Source of the DNA: an uncultured Alphaproteobacteria bacterium | Lineage (GTDB): Bacteria; Pseudomonadota; Alphaproteobacteria; Rhizobiales; Rhizobiaceae | Assembly: GCA_929200315.1 (NCBI GenBank) | Contig: CAKMZB010000005.1 | Location: 2,381 to 63,822 of the forward strand | DNA: 61,442 nt | Reading direction: 5' to 3' | Shown: piece by piece, positions 9,052 to 18,453 of the stretch | Position numbering within the stretch: position 1 is the stretch's first letter | Layout: each line of letters opens with the position of its first letter | Translations under genes and position numbers: made by a program | The notes under the pieces: model-generated | The model's database searches: none | Told to the model about the DNA's origin: nothing | Seen by the model: only the letters and a program-made list of their open reading frames with translations

Positions 9052-10437
9052 ATGGCATCAGCTGCCGAGCAACTCGCCGCGAATCTGTCTTACAAGACAT
9101 TTTCCAAGGCGACCGACCTGAAAAAGCGCCTGATGTTTACGCTTCTCGCGCTCATCGTTTACCGCATTGGCACCTATATCCCGCTGCCGGGCATCAATCC
9201 GGAGCAGTTGGCGGCTGCCTTTCAGCAGCAGAGCCAAGGCGTGCTTGGCCTCGTCAACATGTTCTCCGGCGGCGCGGTGGAGCGTCTTGCTATCTTTGCC
9301 CTTGGCATCATGCCTTACATCTCAGCCTCCATTATCATGCAGCTCATGACGTCCGTCGTGCCGTCACTGGAGCAGCTAAAGAAAGATGGTGAGCAGGGCC
9401 GCAAAGTCATCAACCAATACACCCGCTACGGCACAGTGATCCTCGGCACTGCACAGGCATGGGGCATTGCTGCCGGTTTGCAGGCGGCAGACGGCATGGT
9501 CACCGATCCGGGCATCTTCTTCATGCTCACCACCGTTGTTACACTGGTTGGCGGCACAATGTTCCTGATGTGGCTTGGCGAACAGATCACCGCACGCGGC
9601 GTTGGCAACGGCATCTCGCTCATCATTTTTTCCGGTATCGTTGCAGCGCTTCCCGGCGCTCTTGCTCAGCTGCTGGATGCCGGTTCCACCGGCTCCATTT
9701 CTACGCTGACGATGCTGGCCATCCTGGTTTCTATCGTTGGATTGATTGCTTTCATCGTCTTTGTTGAGCGTGCCCAGCGTCGTTTGCTGATCCAGTATCC
9801 AAAACGCCAGGTCGGCAACAAGATGTTCCAGGGCGATTCCTCGCACTTGCCGCTGAAGCTCAACACTGCAGGCGTTATCCCGCCGATCTTTGCGTCCTCG
9901 CTCCTGCTGCTACCGGCGACAGTCACAGGCTTTTCCGGTGCGGCCGGCACCTCGGAGGTGGCCAACACGATCAATGCCATTCTTGGCCGGGGCCAGCCGG
10001 GCTATCTCATCGCTTATGGCGCGATGATTGCTTTCTTCGCCTTTTTCTACACGGCTATCGTCTTCAACCCGAAGGAGACGGCTGACAACCTGAAAAACCA
10101 TGGCGGCTTCATCCCAGGCATTCGCCCCGGTGAACGCACAGCAGATTATATCGACTATGTCCTCACCCGCATCACGACACTCGGTGCGCTTTACCTCGTC
10201 TTTGTCTGCCTGATCCCGGAAATGTTCCTCACTGGCCTTGGTATTTCGGTCTTTCTGGGGGGCACCTCGCTCTTGATCGTGGTGTCTGTCACCATGGACA
10301 TGGTGAACCAGGTGCAGAGCCATCTGTTTGCTCAGCAATACGAAGGGCTCATTGCCAAGTCGAAATTGCGTGGTGCAAAAGGCTCAGGCCGTGCAGGTAA
10401 AACTGCCGGCCAGCGTGGAGGGAAACGACGCAAATGA
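9052..10437 (+). CDS. secY: Preprotein translocase subunit SecY
   Basis: SecY (461 aa) is the channel of the Sec translocon and works with SecE and SecG. About ten membrane spans are visible. Family motifs include [12 protein letters not shown], the [26 protein letters not shown] plug region (quoted in part), and [26 protein letters not shown] at 9052 follows a GGAG site and gives the usual cytoplasmic N-terminus. The stop overlaps the adk start (ATGA), so the pair is translationally coupled as in most Alphaproteobacteria. Confidence 0.98.
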   Translation: MASAAEQLAANLSYKTFSKATDLKKRLMFTLLALIVYRIGTYIPLPGINPEQLAAAFQQQSQGVLGLVNMFSGGAVERLAIFALGIMPYISASIIMQLMTSVVPSLEQLKKDGEQGRKVINQYTRYGTVILGTAQAWGIAAGLQAADGMVTDPGIFFMLTTVVTLVGGTMFLMWLGEQITARGVGNGISLIIFSGIVAALPGALAQLLDAGSTGSISTLTMLAILVSIVGLIAFIVFVERAQRRLLIQYPKRQVGNKMFQGDSSHLPLKLNTAGVIPPIFASSLLLLPATVTGFSGAAGTSEVANTINAILGRGQPGYLIAYGAMIAFFAFFYTAIVFNPKETADNLKNHGGFIPGIRPGERTADYIDYVLTRITTLGALYLVFVCLIPEMFLTGLGISVFLGGTSLLIVVSVTMDMVNQVQSHLFAQQYEGLIAKSKLRGAKGSGRAGKTAGQRGGKRRK

Positions 10438-11084
10438 GACTGATACTGCTCGGCCCGCCGGGAGCGGGGAAGGGGACACAGGCGCATCGTCTGGTCGAAC
10501 ATCACCGCATTCCACAACTCTCTACCGGAGATATGTTACGCGTCGCCGTTGCTGCAGGGACCGAAACAGGTCTTCGCGCCAAAGCGGTTATGGATGCTGG
10601 CAAGCTCGTCTCCGACGATATTGTGAACGCCATCGTCTCTGAGCGGATTGATGAGCCGGATTGCGAACAGGGCTTCATCCTGGACGGCTACCCCCGCACG
10701 TTACCACAGGCGGAAGCAGTGGAGCGGATGTTGGAGGAGAAGGGCACCAAGCTTGATCGCGTAATTGAACTTCAGGTCGATGATGACGCGATGGTTGAGC
10801 GTGTTGCCGGCCGTTACACCTGCGCCAATTGCGGCGCGGGCTATCACGACACGCTGAACAAGCCACAAGAAGACGGTATTTGCGACCGCTGTGGCGGAAC
10901 GGAATTCAAACGGCGGCCGGATGACAATGCCGAAGCCATGCGCACACGGCTGACCGTCTATTACAAAGAAACATCTCCGCTGCTTGGCTATTACTACGCC
11001 AAAAAGCTGCTCTCATCGGTCGATGGCATGGCACCAATTGACGATGTGAGCGAACAGATTGAGGCGGTTCTCGCCCAGATCTGA
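10434..11084 (+). CDS. adk: Adenylate kinase, zinc-binding LID form
   Basis: Adk (216 aa) interconverts ATP + AMP and 2 ADP in the cytosol. The P-loop [10 protein letters not shown] is at residues 7-16, and [12 protein letters not shown] is the AMP-binding motif. The LID holds CxxC...CxxC (YTCANCGAG and ICDRCGG), a structural zinc site found in many alphaproteobacterial and Gram-positive enzymes but absent from E. coli Adk. It overlaps secY by 4 nt. A 234-nt gap with a promoter separates it from rpsM. Confidence 0.97.
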   Translation: MRLILLGPPGAGKGTQAHRLVEHHRIPQLSTGDMLRVAVAAGTETGLRAKAVMDAGKLVSDDIVNAIVSERIDEPDCEQGFILDGYPRTLPQAEAVERMLEEKGTKLDRVIELQVDDDAMVERVAGRYTCANCGAGYHDTLNKPQEDGICDRCGGTEFKRRPDDNAEAMRTRLTVYYKETSPLLGYYYAKKLLSSVDGMAPIDDVSEQIEAVLAQI

Positions 11085-11136
11085 CAAGATCGATGAATTC
11101 GCCGGTTTCTGGCGGGTTTGAAGTTGTGTGAATGTG

Positions 11137-11165
11137 TTGACGCGGAAGCTTTCGCGTCCTAGATG
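11137..11165 (+). promoter_or_regulatory. Candidate housekeeping promoter for rpsM-rpsK-rpoA-rplQ
   Basis: TTGACG (11137-11142), a 17-nt spacer and TAGATG (11160-11165) lie in the 234-nt gap between adk and rpsM. The -35 is near perfect; the -10 matches only TA-A. It would give the alpha operon a transcript start separate from secY-adk, with a leader of about 145 nt. Confidence 0.45.
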
Positions 11166-11242
11166 AGCGCAACATTTCGCGACACTTGGCGATCGGATTC
11201 GGGTGGGCTTTGCTTTCCCGTGGCGATCGTCTGATGTTGTTT

Positions 11243-11260
11243 GGCGGGAAAACCGCCTTC
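11243..11260 (+). terminator. Terminator-like leader hairpin before rpsM
   Basis: GGCGG (11243-11247), loop GAAAA, CCGCC (11253-11257), then TTCTTT. The stem is short, but the pyrimidine tail after it looks like an attenuator placed between the candidate promoter at 11137 and rpsM. Regulation by S4, which binds alpha-operon leaders in E. coli, is possible but not shown here. Confidence 0.35.
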
Positions 11261-11318
11261 TTTCAGTCGTTTAATCCCGCTTCCGGCTTGGCCGGTAGCC
11301 TACGTTTAGGAGATCAGC

Positions 11319-11687
11319 GTGGCCCGTATCGCTGGCGTTAATATTCCCACCAATAAGCGCACCGTCATAGCGCTTCAGTATATTCACGGTATTGGCAAGA
11401 AATTTGCCGGTGAAATCGTTGAAAAAGCCAACATCCCTGTCGAGCGTCGGGTGAACGAGCTTTCCGACGCCGAGGTGCTGCAGATTCGTGAAATCATCGA
11501 CCGCGACTACATGGTCGAAGGTGATTTGCGCCGTGAAAAGTCTATGAACATCAAACGTCTCATGGATCTTGGCTGCTACCGTGGCCTGCGCCACCGCCGC
11601 AACCTGCCGGTGCGCGGCCAGCGCACCCACACCAACGCCCGCACACGCAAAGGGCCGGCCAAGTCGATTGCAGGTAAGAAGAAGTAA
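11319..11687 (+). CDS. rpsM: 30S ribosomal protein S13
   Basis: S13 (122 aa) is in the 30S head and contacts tRNAs and bridge B1. [26 protein letters not shown] and the C-terminal [24 protein letters not shown] region are signature segments. The start is GTG at 11319, with a TAGGAG ribosome site 7 nt upstream. It opens the alpha operon part (S13, S11, RpoA, L17); S4 is not in this cluster, as usual for Alphaproteobacteria. Confidence 0.97.
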   Translation: MARIAGVNIPTNKRTVIALQYIHGIGKKFAGEIVEKANIPVERRVNELSDAEVLQIREIIDRDYMVEGDLRREKSMNIKRLMDLGCYRGLRHRRNLPVRGQRTHTNARTRKGPAKSIAGKKK

Positions 11688-11696
11688 GAAATTTTG

Positions 11697-11716
11697 AGGC
11701 CCGTTCCCGCGGGCCT
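11697..11716 (+). other. Hairpin in the rpsM-rpsK gap
   Basis: AGGCCCG (11697-11703) pairs with CGGGCCT (11710-11716) over a 6-nt loop. Only a mixed TCCCT tail follows, so termination would be weak. It resembles the GGGCC-stem hairpins after rplR and rplO. Confidence 0.55.
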
Positions 11717-11775
11717 TCCCTATCAGGTGTAGCTGCTGGCGTTACGGCGGTGCTCATATCAAACAAGGAATAGAC

Positions 11776-12165
11776 ATGGCCAAAGATGCCGCACGCGTCC
11801 GCAAGCGCGAACGCAAGAACATCGCCTCAGGCGTTGCTCACGTAAACTCCACGTTCAACAACACGATGATCACCATCACTGACGCACAGGGCAACACGAT
11901 CGCATGGTCGTCCGCCGGTGCGCAGGGTTTTAAGGGTTCGCGCAAGTCCACGCCGTTTGCGGCGCAGGTTGCTGCTGAGGATGCGGGCAAAAAAGCTCAG
12001 GACCACGGCATGAAGACCCTGGAAGTTGAAGTGCGGGGGCCGGGCTCCGGCCGTGAGTCGGCTCTTCGCGCGCTTCAGTCGATTGGGTTTGTCATCACGT
12101 CCATTCGCGACGTGACCTCTGTTCCGCATAACGGTTGCCGCGCGCGCAAGCAGCGTCGCGTTTAA
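11776..12165 (+). CDS. rpsK: 30S ribosomal protein S11
   Basis: S11 (129 aa) lies on the 30S platform near the E site. The family segments [28 protein letters not shown] and [13 protein letters not shown], with the terminal [17 protein letters not shown], are all present. Length is standard. It sits 88 nt after rpsM and 95 nt before rpoA; the second gap carries a GGCTGC/GCAGCC stem (12218-12238). Confidence 0.98.
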   Translation: MAKDAARVRKRERKNIASGVAHVNSTFNNTMITITDAQGNTIAWSSAGAQGFKGSRKSTPFAAQVAAEDAGKKAQDHGMKTLEVEVRGPGSGRESALRALQSIGFVITSIRDVTSVPHNGCRARKQRRV

Positions 12166-12260
12166 ACCAGTTGTGTGCGGTTCCCGTGCTTGAGGCGCGG
12201 AGGCCAATGACTTTTCGGGCTGCGAATGGATGGCAGCCTGTCCTCCGGAAGGAAACTTGA

Positions 12261-13268
12261 ATGATCAATCGTAACTGGGCCGAACTTATCAAACCCAACA
12301 AGCTGGAAATCAAAGCCGACGGCGTGAAGGGCACGATGATTGCCGAACCGCTGGAACGTGGCTTTGGCCTGACGCTCGGCAACGCGCTGCGCCGCGTGCT
12401 GTTGTCCTCCCTCCAGGGCGCTTCTGTAACGTCCGTGCAGATCGACGGCGTTCTGCACGAATTCTCCTCCATTCCCGGTGTGCGGGAAGATGTCACTGAC
12501 ATCATCCTCAACATCAAGGAACTCGCCATCAAGATGGAAGGCGAAGGTCCCAAGCGCATGGTTGTGCGCAAGGAGGGTGCTGGCCCCGTCACCGCTGGCG
12601 ACATTCAGACCGTCGGCGACATCGAAATCCTCAATCCTGAGCTGGTGCTCTGCACGTTGGATGAGGAAGCCGAAATCCGCATGGAATTCACTGTCGATAC
12701 CGGCAAGGGCTACGTGCCCGCTGAGCGCAACCGCCCGGAAGATGCGCCGATTGGCCTCATCCCGGTCGACAGCCTTTATTCCCCGGTGCGCAAGTGTTCC
12801 TACAAGACGGAAAACACCCGTGAGGGCCAGAAGCTCGATTATGACAAGCTCACGCTTCAGCTTGAAACCGATGGTTCCGTCTCTCCCGAAGATGCCGTGG
12901 CCTATGCCGCACGCATTTTGCAGGATCAGCTTTCCGTCTTCGTCAACTTTGAAGAGCCTCAAAAAGAAGTTGTTCAGGAGCAGGTTACAGAACTCGCGTT
13001 CAACCCGGCTCTGCTGAAGAAGGTTGACGAACTGGAGCTCTCAGTGCGTTCCGCCAATTGCCTGAAAAACGACAACATTGTCTATATCGGCGATCTTATT
13101 CAAAAGACCGAAGGCGAAATGCTCCGCACCCCGAATTTTGGCCGTAAATCACTGAACGAGATCAAAGAAGTGCTGGCTACAATGGGCCTCCATCTCGGTA
13201 TGGAAGTCCAGGCCTGGCCGCCGGAAAATATTGAAGATCTGGCCAAGCGCTACGAAGACCAATACTGA
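12261..13268 (+). CDS. rpoA: RNA polymerase subunit alpha
   Basis: Alpha (335 aa) dimerises through its N-terminal domain to seed RNA polymerase assembly, and its C-terminal domain binds UP elements and activators. The NTD has [21 protein letters not shown]; the CTD (about residues 250-330) has [15 protein letters not shown] and [17 protein letters not shown]. Between them is an acidic linker. Length is normal. It is followed by a strong hairpin and rplQ. Confidence 0.98.
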   Translation: MINRNWAELIKPNKLEIKADGVKGTMIAEPLERGFGLTLGNALRRVLLSSLQGASVTSVQIDGVLHEFSSIPGVREDVTDIILNIKELAIKMEGEGPKRMVVRKEGAGPVTAGDIQTVGDIEILNPELVLCTLDEEAEIRMEFTVDTGKGYVPAERNRPEDAPIGLIPVDSLYSPVRKCSYKTENTREGQKLDYDKLTLQLETDGSVSPEDAVAYAARILQDQLSVFVNFEEPQKEVVQEQVTELAFNPALLKKVDELELSVRSANCLKNDNIVYIGDLIQKTEGEMLRTPNFGRKSLNEIKEVLATMGLHLGMEVQAWPPENIEDLAKRYEDQY

Positions 13269-13284
13269 ACGGCAAAACCGTTCA

Positions 13285-13311
13285 CCCCGGACGCCTGAAG
13301 GCGATCCGGGG
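13285..13311 (+). other. Strong hairpin between rpoA and rplQ
   Basis: CCCCGGACGCC (13285-13295), loop TGAA, then GGCG and TCCGGGG (13300-13303 and 13305-13311) with one bulged A at 13304 give an 11-bp stem capped by a four-base loop. No T-run follows. It could be a 3' end protector for rpoA mRNA or an RNase processing site that sets the RpoA to L17 ratio. Confidence 0.65.
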
Positions 13312-13363
13312 TCTATCCAAGCGCCCTTAAGTCCTAGAGCGCTTTTAACCAAGGAGAAGGCAC

Positions 13364-13801
13364 ATGCGTCACCGCAAACAAGGTCGTAAACTCAACCGCA
13401 CGTCCAGCCACCGCAAAGCCATGTTTCAAAATATGTCCGTCGCGCTGCTGACCCACGAACAGATTGTTACCACGCTGCCTAAGGCCAAGGAGCTGCGCTC
13501 CGTTGTCGATAAGCTGATTACGCTTGGCAAACGCGGTGATCTGCATGCCCGTCGTCAGGCCGCGTCGCAGCTTCAGGACAAGGATGCCGTGCAGAAGCTC
13601 TTCGCCACTCTTGGTGAGCGCTACAAAGAACGTCCCGGTGGTTACACCCGCGTTTTGAAAGCTGGTTTCCGCTACGGCGATAACGCACCGATGGCTGTCA
13701 TCGAACTCGTCGACCGCGACCCGGATGCCAAAGGCAAGGCTGATCGCGAGCGGATGGAAGCGCAAGAAGCCGCTGAAGAGCAGGAAGAAGCCGCAGCTTA
13801 A
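13364..13801 (+). CDS. rplQ: 50S ribosomal protein L17
   Basis: L17 (145 aa) is located near the exit tunnel. [24 protein letters not shown] and the [14 protein letters not shown] segment mark it. The acidic/Ala-rich tail ([11 protein letters not shown]) extends beyond the E. coli protein, as in other Alphaproteobacteria. It is the last gene of the ribosomal block and is followed within 40 nt by a terminator. Confidence 0.97.
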   Translation: MRHRKQGRKLNRTSSHRKAMFQNMSVALLTHEQIVTTLPKAKELRSVVDKLITLGKRGDLHARRQAASQLQDKDAVQKLFATLGERYKERPGGYTRVLKAGFRYGDNAPMAVIELVDRDPDAKGKADRERMEAQEAAEEQEEAAA

Positions 13802-13812
13802 GCTGATTGGAA

Positions 13813-14223
13813 ATGCTCCTTAAAACGACATTGAAAACGGCCACCCTCGCGGTGGCCGTTTTTGTTTGGGCGTTTGGCTCATATGGGTCCCAGGAACGCA
13901 TTTTAAGCGATGATACCGATCTAGCTGCGCTCCTTGACGGCGCGACGGCACGGAACACCATTTCACGTCAATTCTTTGAATCCCTTATAGACGGCCCAGG
14001 CAGCCATGCTCGCACGATCTATTCCTCCGGCGGTGTACCAGGCGAGGGGCTCTGGACGGTGCGTAGTGGGTGATATTGCTCGCTACGGGGCGATCTGAGC
14101 CGGGCAGCGGACCAAAGTGCCTGGGTTTGCTATGATGTTGTGGTGGAAGAACTGGCCGATCGCACCAAGATCATCTGGCGCAGGAATGGTAAGCAGGATG
14201 AGGCGTTCATCACGAAGCCCTGA
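13813..14223 (+). pseudogene. Decayed small secreted-protein gene with in-frame TGA
   Basis: From ATG 13813 the frame reads a signal-peptide-like start (MLLKTTLKTATLAVAVFVWAFG), then DLAALLDGATARNTISRQF, and stops at TGA 14071-14073. The same frame continues past that TGA for 49 sense codons with protein-like content (YCSLRGD, SAWVCYDVVV, IIWRRNGKQDEAF) to TGA 14221-14223. One CGA-to-TGA change would explain it. The leader coincides with the rplQ terminator, so the original start may also be lost. The family was not identified. A real stop and a short 86-aa product remain possible. Confidence 0.55.
13837..13867 (+). terminator. Rho-independent terminator after rplQ
   Basis: ACGGCCACC (13837-13845), loop CTCGC, GGTGGCCGT (13851-13859), then TTTTGTTT. 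A 9-bp GC-rich stem with a T-rich tail ends the S10-spc-alpha transcript. The same bases are also readable as the hydrophobic leader of the broken reading frame that starts at 13813. Confidence 0.85.
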
Positions 14224-14288
14224 CTTGGTCTCGACACAGTGATGCGGATAGACCAGTGATTGGTCCAGCAAGCCTCTCGGGAGCTCGC

Positions 14289-15695
14289 ATGATGCGCGCT
14301 GCAATCCTTACTGTCATCACCGCCTTCGCCTTTCTCAGCGCACCGCTAGCGCACACGCAAGAACAGGTGCCGACCTCGCAAACGCAAATCAATCTCACCT
14401 TCGCACCGCTCGTCAAAACCGTCGCTCCTGCGGTTGTAAACGTTTATGCGGCGCGGCAAGTGACGCAGCGTCGCTCTCCTTTTGCCGGAGACCCGTTCTT
14501 TGAACGTTTCTTCGGCAATCGCGGTTTTGGCGGACAGGAGCAGCGGCGGCGGACGGCGCAGTCGCTTGGATCCGGCGTCATCGTTGACGACGACGGGATT
14601 GTCATCACCAACGTCCATGTCGTGCGAGGTGCTGACGAAGTGCGCGTTGCTCTGCGAGACGGACGTGAGTTTGAGGCTGAGATTCTGCTTGCCGATGAAC
14701 GCTCCGATCTCGCCGTGCTGAAAGTCGATGCCGATGAGCCGCTGCCCACCGCTCCGCTGGGTGATTCCGAAGCGCTTGAGGTCGGAGACCTTGTCCTCGC
14801 CCTCGGCAACCCGTTCGGCGTCGGCCAAACCGTGACGTCCGGTATCGTCTCCGCCCTGGCGCGATCGCAGAATGGCGTCAACGATTTCGGCTTCTTCATC
14901 CAGACCGACGCTTCCATCAACCCGGGCAATTCCGGCGGCGCACTCGTCAACATGCGTGGCGATCTGGTGGGTATTAACACGGCAATCTTTTCGCGCTCTG
15001 GCGGGTCGAACGGGATCGGCTTTGCCGTGCCCTCCAACATGGTGCGGGTCGTGCTGGATTCGGCGCGGGCAGGGGCGAGCCATCTCATTCAGCCGTGGAT
15101 CGGTGCCACCTTCCAGGCGGTAACGCCAGACATTGCATCATCCCTTGGTATGGCGCGGCCGAGCGGAGCGCTGATTATCAACATTGAAGAAGACAGTCCC
15201 GCAGAAGAAGCGGGGCTGTCCATTGGTGATGTCATCCTAACGCTCGATGACAAAATGGTGCCTCACATGGAGGGCCTCGGCTACCGCCTCGCCACCGCCG
15301 GTATTGGCCGGAAGGTAAAGCTTGGCGTCATTTCGCATGGCAAGACCGTTGAAGCGGAAATCGAATTGCGTGAGGCGCCGGAAGAGCCTGCCCGCGAGAC
15401 CATGCTGCTGGAAGACCGCTCGCCCTTTTCAGGCCTTCAAGTGATGAACCTTTCCCCGCGCGTGGCGCAGGAAGTGGGGCTTCCCACCGACAAACGCGGT
15501 GTTGTCATCACCAAGGTTGAAAACAACACGGCTGCAGCGCGTTTCGGCTTCCGCCCCAAAGACATTTTGCGGGAAGTCCGGGATGTGAAAATCGAAAAGA
15601 CAGGCGACCTCGCAGCCATCACCCGTCTTGGCGGACGCGCATGGACTTACACAATGGAGCGGGATGGACGGCAGTTCCGCCAGTTTATCCGCTAA
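14289..15695 (+). CDS. Periplasmic Deg/HtrA-type serine protease
   Basis: A 468-aa secreted protease/chaperone for envelope quality control. ATG 14289 has a GGGAG site 6 nt upstream; a GTG at 14256 is in frame but has no signal peptide. Residues 1-23 are a signal peptide (cleavage near AHT-QE). The trypsin-like triad is visible: His110 (NVHVVRG), Asp140 (ERSDLAV) and Ser215 (NPGNSGG). Two PDZ domains follow (about 285-360 and 395-460). It is the first gene of a run with rarA, crcB and rluC. DegP versus DegQ cannot be settled by eye. Confidence 0.92.
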   Translation: MMRAAILTVITAFAFLSAPLAHTQEQVPTSQTQINLTFAPLVKTVAPAVVNVYAARQVTQRRSPFAGDPFFERFFGNRGFGGQEQRRRTAQSLGSGVIVDDDGIVITNVHVVRGADEVRVALRDGREFEAEILLADERSDLAVLKVDADEPLPTAPLGDSEALEVGDLVLALGNPFGVGQTVTSGIVSALARSQNGVNDFGFFIQTDASINPGNSGGALVNMRGDLVGINTAIFSRSGGSNGIGFAVPSNMVRVVLDSARAGASHLIQPWIGATFQAVTPDIASSLGMARPSGALIINIEEDSPAEEAGLSIGDVILTLDDKMVPHMEGLGYRLATAGIGRKVKLGVISHGKTVEAEIELREAPEEPARETMLLEDRSPFSGLQVMNLSPRVAQEVGLPTDKRGVVITKVENNTAAARFGFRPKDILREVRDVKIEKTGDLAAITRLGGRAWTYTMERDGRQFRQFIR

Positions 15696-15699
15696 AGCC

Positions 15700-17022
15700 A
15701 TGGATCTTTTCGCTGATAACAAAGCTGCACCAAGCGCCACTCCTGACCAACCCCTTGCGGAGCGATTGCGTCCACGACAGTTGAGTGAGGTTGCCGGGCA
15801 GGACCATCTTGTCGGTTCTGACGGGGCGCTGACGCGGTTACTGGCGTCCGGCAGCGTTGGCAGCATGATCTTTTGGGGTCCCCCCGGCACTGGAAAAACC
15901 ACCGTTGCGCGGCTGTTGGCAGATGATGCCAACCATCATTTCGAGCAGATATCGGCAATTTTTTCCGGCGTCGCAGAGTTGAAGAAGGTCTTCGACGCGG
16001 CCCGCTTGCGCGCCGCCAATGGCCGTAAGACCGTACTCTTCGTTGATGAGATTCACCGCTTTAACAAGGCACAACAAGATGCGTTCCTGCCTGTCATGGA
16101 GGATGGAACAATCGTGCTGGTCGGCGCGACAACCGAGAACCCGTCCTTTGAGCTGAACGCCGCTGTCCTCTCCCGCTCCCGCGTTCTTACCTTCAAAGCG
16201 CTGGAGCCTGCCGATCTGGAAATCCTGCTCGCCCGCGCCGAGGGTGAAGTGGGCAAACCCCTGCCGCTCGACGAAGAAGCACGCGCTGCGCTCATACGCA
16301 TGGCTGATGGCGATGGACGTGCCTTGTTGACCCTAGCCGAAGAGGCATGGCGTGCCGTTAAGGACGGCGAGATCTTCGATGCTGAGGCGCTGCAGGCCAT
16401 TCTCCAACGCCGCGCTCCAGTCTATGACAAGGCGGCGGAAGGCCATTACAACCTCATCTCCGCACTCCACAAGGCCGTGCGCGGGTCTGACCCCAATGCG
16501 GCGCTCTACTATCTCGCGCGAATGCTGGATGCCGGTGAGGACCCCATGTTCCTTGCCCGCCGGCTGGTTCGCATGGCGAGCGAAGATATTGGCCTTGCCG
16601 ACCCGCAGGCTCTCGTCGTTGCCACGGCCGCCAAGGAGGCCTTTCACTTTGTCGGCACGCCGGAGGGCGAATTGGCGCTGGGTCAAGCTGCAGTCTATCT
16701 CGCCACAGCGCCCAAATCGAACGCTCTCTATGTGGCCATGAAAGCCGCCACACGCGCGGCGAAAGAGGGCGGTTCACTCATGCCGCCCAAGGTCATCCTC
16801 AACGCTCCAACCAAATTTATGAAGGAAGAAGGCTACGGCGAAGGCTATGCCTATGACCACGACGCCCCGGACGCCTTTTCCGGGCAGGACTATTTCCCCG
16901 AAGCGCTAACCGAACATGACTTCTACCAACCCACACCCCGTGGCTTTGAAGCCACCATCGGCAAGCGGATGGATCGTTGGACGCAATTGCGCCGTGAGCG
17001 GCGTGGTAAGAAGAGCGATTAG
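15700..17022 (+). CDS. rarA: Replication-associated recombination protein A (RarA/MgsA) AAA+ ATPase
   Basis: RarA (440 aa) is a clamp-loader-like AAA+ ATPase that acts at stalled replication forks. Walker A GPPGTGKTT is at residues 60-68, Walker B FVDEIHRFN at 114-122, and sensor GATTENPSFE follows. The C-terminal half has the MgsA tetramerisation region (HYNLISALHKAVRGSDPNAALYYLARML, quoted in part). ATG at 15700, 4 nt after the protease stop, was chosen over in-frame starts that overlap the upstream gene. crcB follows after 49 nt. Confidence 0.95.
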   Translation: MDLFADNKAAPSATPDQPLAERLRPRQLSEVAGQDHLVGSDGALTRLLASGSVGSMIFWGPPGTGKTTVARLLADDANHHFEQISAIFSGVAELKKVFDAARLRAANGRKTVLFVDEIHRFNKAQQDAFLPVMEDGTIVLVGATTENPSFELNAAVLSRSRVLTFKALEPADLEILLARAEGEVGKPLPLDEEARAALIRMADGDGRALLTLAEEAWRAVKDGEIFDAEALQAILQRRAPVYDKAAEGHYNLISALHKAVRGSDPNAALYYLARMLDAGEDPMFLARRLVRMASEDIGLADPQALVVATAAKEAFHFVGTPEGELALGQAAVYLATAPKSNALYVAMKAATRAAKEGGSLMPPKVILNAPTKFMKEEGYGEGYAYDHDAPDAFSGQDYFPEALTEHDFYQPTPRGFEATIGKRMDRWTQLRRERRGKKSD

Positions 17023-17071
17023 TGCGGCAGCGGGCGTTCCTCCCGCCCCAATGATCGGCTAAGGCAACGCC

Positions 17072-17449
17072 ATGACACAATTACTGCTGATTTTTGTAGG
17101 CGGCGGATTCGGAGCGCTCTCCCGGTATGGAGTGGGTGTGTTGGCTTTACGCATCATCGGTCCCGGCTATCCATTCGGCACCTTGGTTGCCAATGTCATT
17201 GGCTGTCTTGGCATGGGGCTTCTTATAGGTTCACTCGCCAAGCATGACGGTTACGTCGTGCTGCGCCCCTTGCTGGCTACGGGCTTTCTGGGAGGCTTTA
17301 CGACGTTTTCTGCCTTTTCGCTCGAAGCGTTTTCGCTATGGGAGCGTGGGCCGGGGTGGGTTGCGTTCGCCTATATCTCTACAAGCGTCATCCTTTCCCT
17401 CGCCGCTGTCTTTGCCGGTCTCGTCTTTGCACGGAATTTCTGGGTCTGA
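17072..17449 (+). CDS. crcB: Fluoride channel Fluc (CrcB)
   Basis: A 125-aa, four-span dual-topology membrane protein that forms dimeric fluoride-exporting channels. Family motifs are GGGFGALSRYGVG at the start, GTLVANVIGCLGMG (conserved Asn) and GFLGGFTTFSAFSLE (phenylalanine-box and the Na+ site). No fluoride riboswitch was recognised in the 49 nt upstream. The TGA stop shares its last base with the ATG of the pseudouridine synthase gene. Confidence 0.95.
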   Translation: MTQLLLIFVGGGFGALSRYGVGVLALRIIGPGYPFGTLVANVIGCLGMGLLIGSLAKHDGYVVLRPLLATGFLGGFTTFSAFSLEAFSLWERGPGWVAFAYISTSVILSLAAVFAGLVFARNFWV

Positions 17450-18453
17450 TGGCGCTCGGAGCAGTTACACAGCGCACGGTGGAGACGGACGAGGCGGGGA
17501 TGCGCCTCGACCGCTGGTTCAAAAACCATTTTCCCGGCCTCGGCTTTGGCAAATTGCAGAAGTTGCTGCGCTCTGGCCAGGTGCGGGTGGACGGCAAACG
17601 GTCCAAGAGCGCGGATCGGATTGAAGCAGGGCAAGTGGTGCGCATTCCGCCGCTTGATACCGGTGATACCGCGCCGCGCCATATGACTCCCACCACGATA
17701 CGCGACCGCAATGACGCTGATGTTTTGCGGGATATGGTACTGTTTGAGGACCGAAAGGTTTTCATCTTCAACAAGCCATCCGGGCTTGCGGTGCAGGGCG
17801 GTTCCGGCATCAACCGGTCTGTGGATTCCATGCTTGAATCCCTGCGCGACAAAAGCGGACAGAAACCCCGTCTGGTTCACCGGCTGGACCGCGATACATC
17901 CGGCGTACTGGTCGTTGCCAAAACCCGTGGTGCGGCCGCTGCGCTCACTAAGAGCTTTCGCCATCGCACCACGCAGAAAACTTATTGGGCGCTGCTCTTC
18001 GGCGTACCACGCCAGCGGGAAGGCCGTCTCTCTACCTATGTGGTGAAAGAACAGGGACCGGATGGGGACCGGATGCGTATCGCCAAACACGGCGAGCGCG
18101 GTGCTGACCATGCCGTCTCCAATTACCGCGTGATCGATGCCGGCCCCCGCCGGGTGAGTTGGGTGGAAATGAGCCCCGTTACCGGCCGCACCCACCAGCT
18201 GCGCCTCCATGCGCAGCATATGGGCCACCCGATCATTGGCGATCCGAAATATTTCGATGTCGAGAACTGGGAGTTACCGGGAGGTGTGCAGAAGCGCCTT
18301 CATCTCCACGCCCGGCGGATCGTGCTGCCTCATCCCGATGAGGGGGAACCGCCGCTGGATGCTACAGCACCCCTGCCGCCGCATATGGTGCAAAGCTGGA
18401 ACCTGTTTGCTTTTGATGAAGCCGACGGTTTGGAGACGGACGAGGTTCTATGA
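17449..18453 (+). CDS. RluC/RluD-type 23S rRNA pseudouridine synthase
   Basis: A 334-aa RluA-family enzyme that converts uridines to pseudouridine in rRNA. An S4 RNA-binding domain covers about residues 15-75 (MRLDRWFKNHFP...GQVRVDGKR). The catalytic motif HRLDRDTSG is at 144-152 with Asp147 as nucleophile, and GRTHQLRLHAQHMGHPI is motif III. ATG 17449 overlaps the crcB stop by one base; longer in-frame starts lie inside crcB. RluC is the likeliest identity from gene order, but RluC and RluD cannot be separated by eye. It overlaps the next gene by 4 nt. Confidence 0.9.
   Translation: MALGAVTQRTVETDEAGMRLDRWFKNHFPGLGFGKLQKLLRSGQVRVDGKRSKSADRIEAGQVVRIPPLDTGDTAPRHMTPTTIRDRNDADVLRDMVLFEDRKVFIFNKPSGLAVQGGSGINRSVDSMLESLRDKSGQKPRLVHRLDRDTSGVLVVAKTRGAAAALTKSFRHRTTQKTYWALLFGVPRQREGRLSTYVVKEQGPDGDRMRIAKHGERGADHAVSNYRVIDAGPRRVSWVEMSPVTGRTHQLRLHAQHMGHPIIGDPKYFDVENWELPGGVQKRLHLHARRIVLPHPDEGEPPLDATAPLPPHMVQSWNLFAFDEADGLETDEVL

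Noticed and set aside
17023-17071. Fluoride riboswitch upstream of crcB
   Set aside because: The gap is only 49 nt, and the conserved riboswitch segments could not be found; only a weak GCGGG/CCCGC stem (17030-17046) is present.
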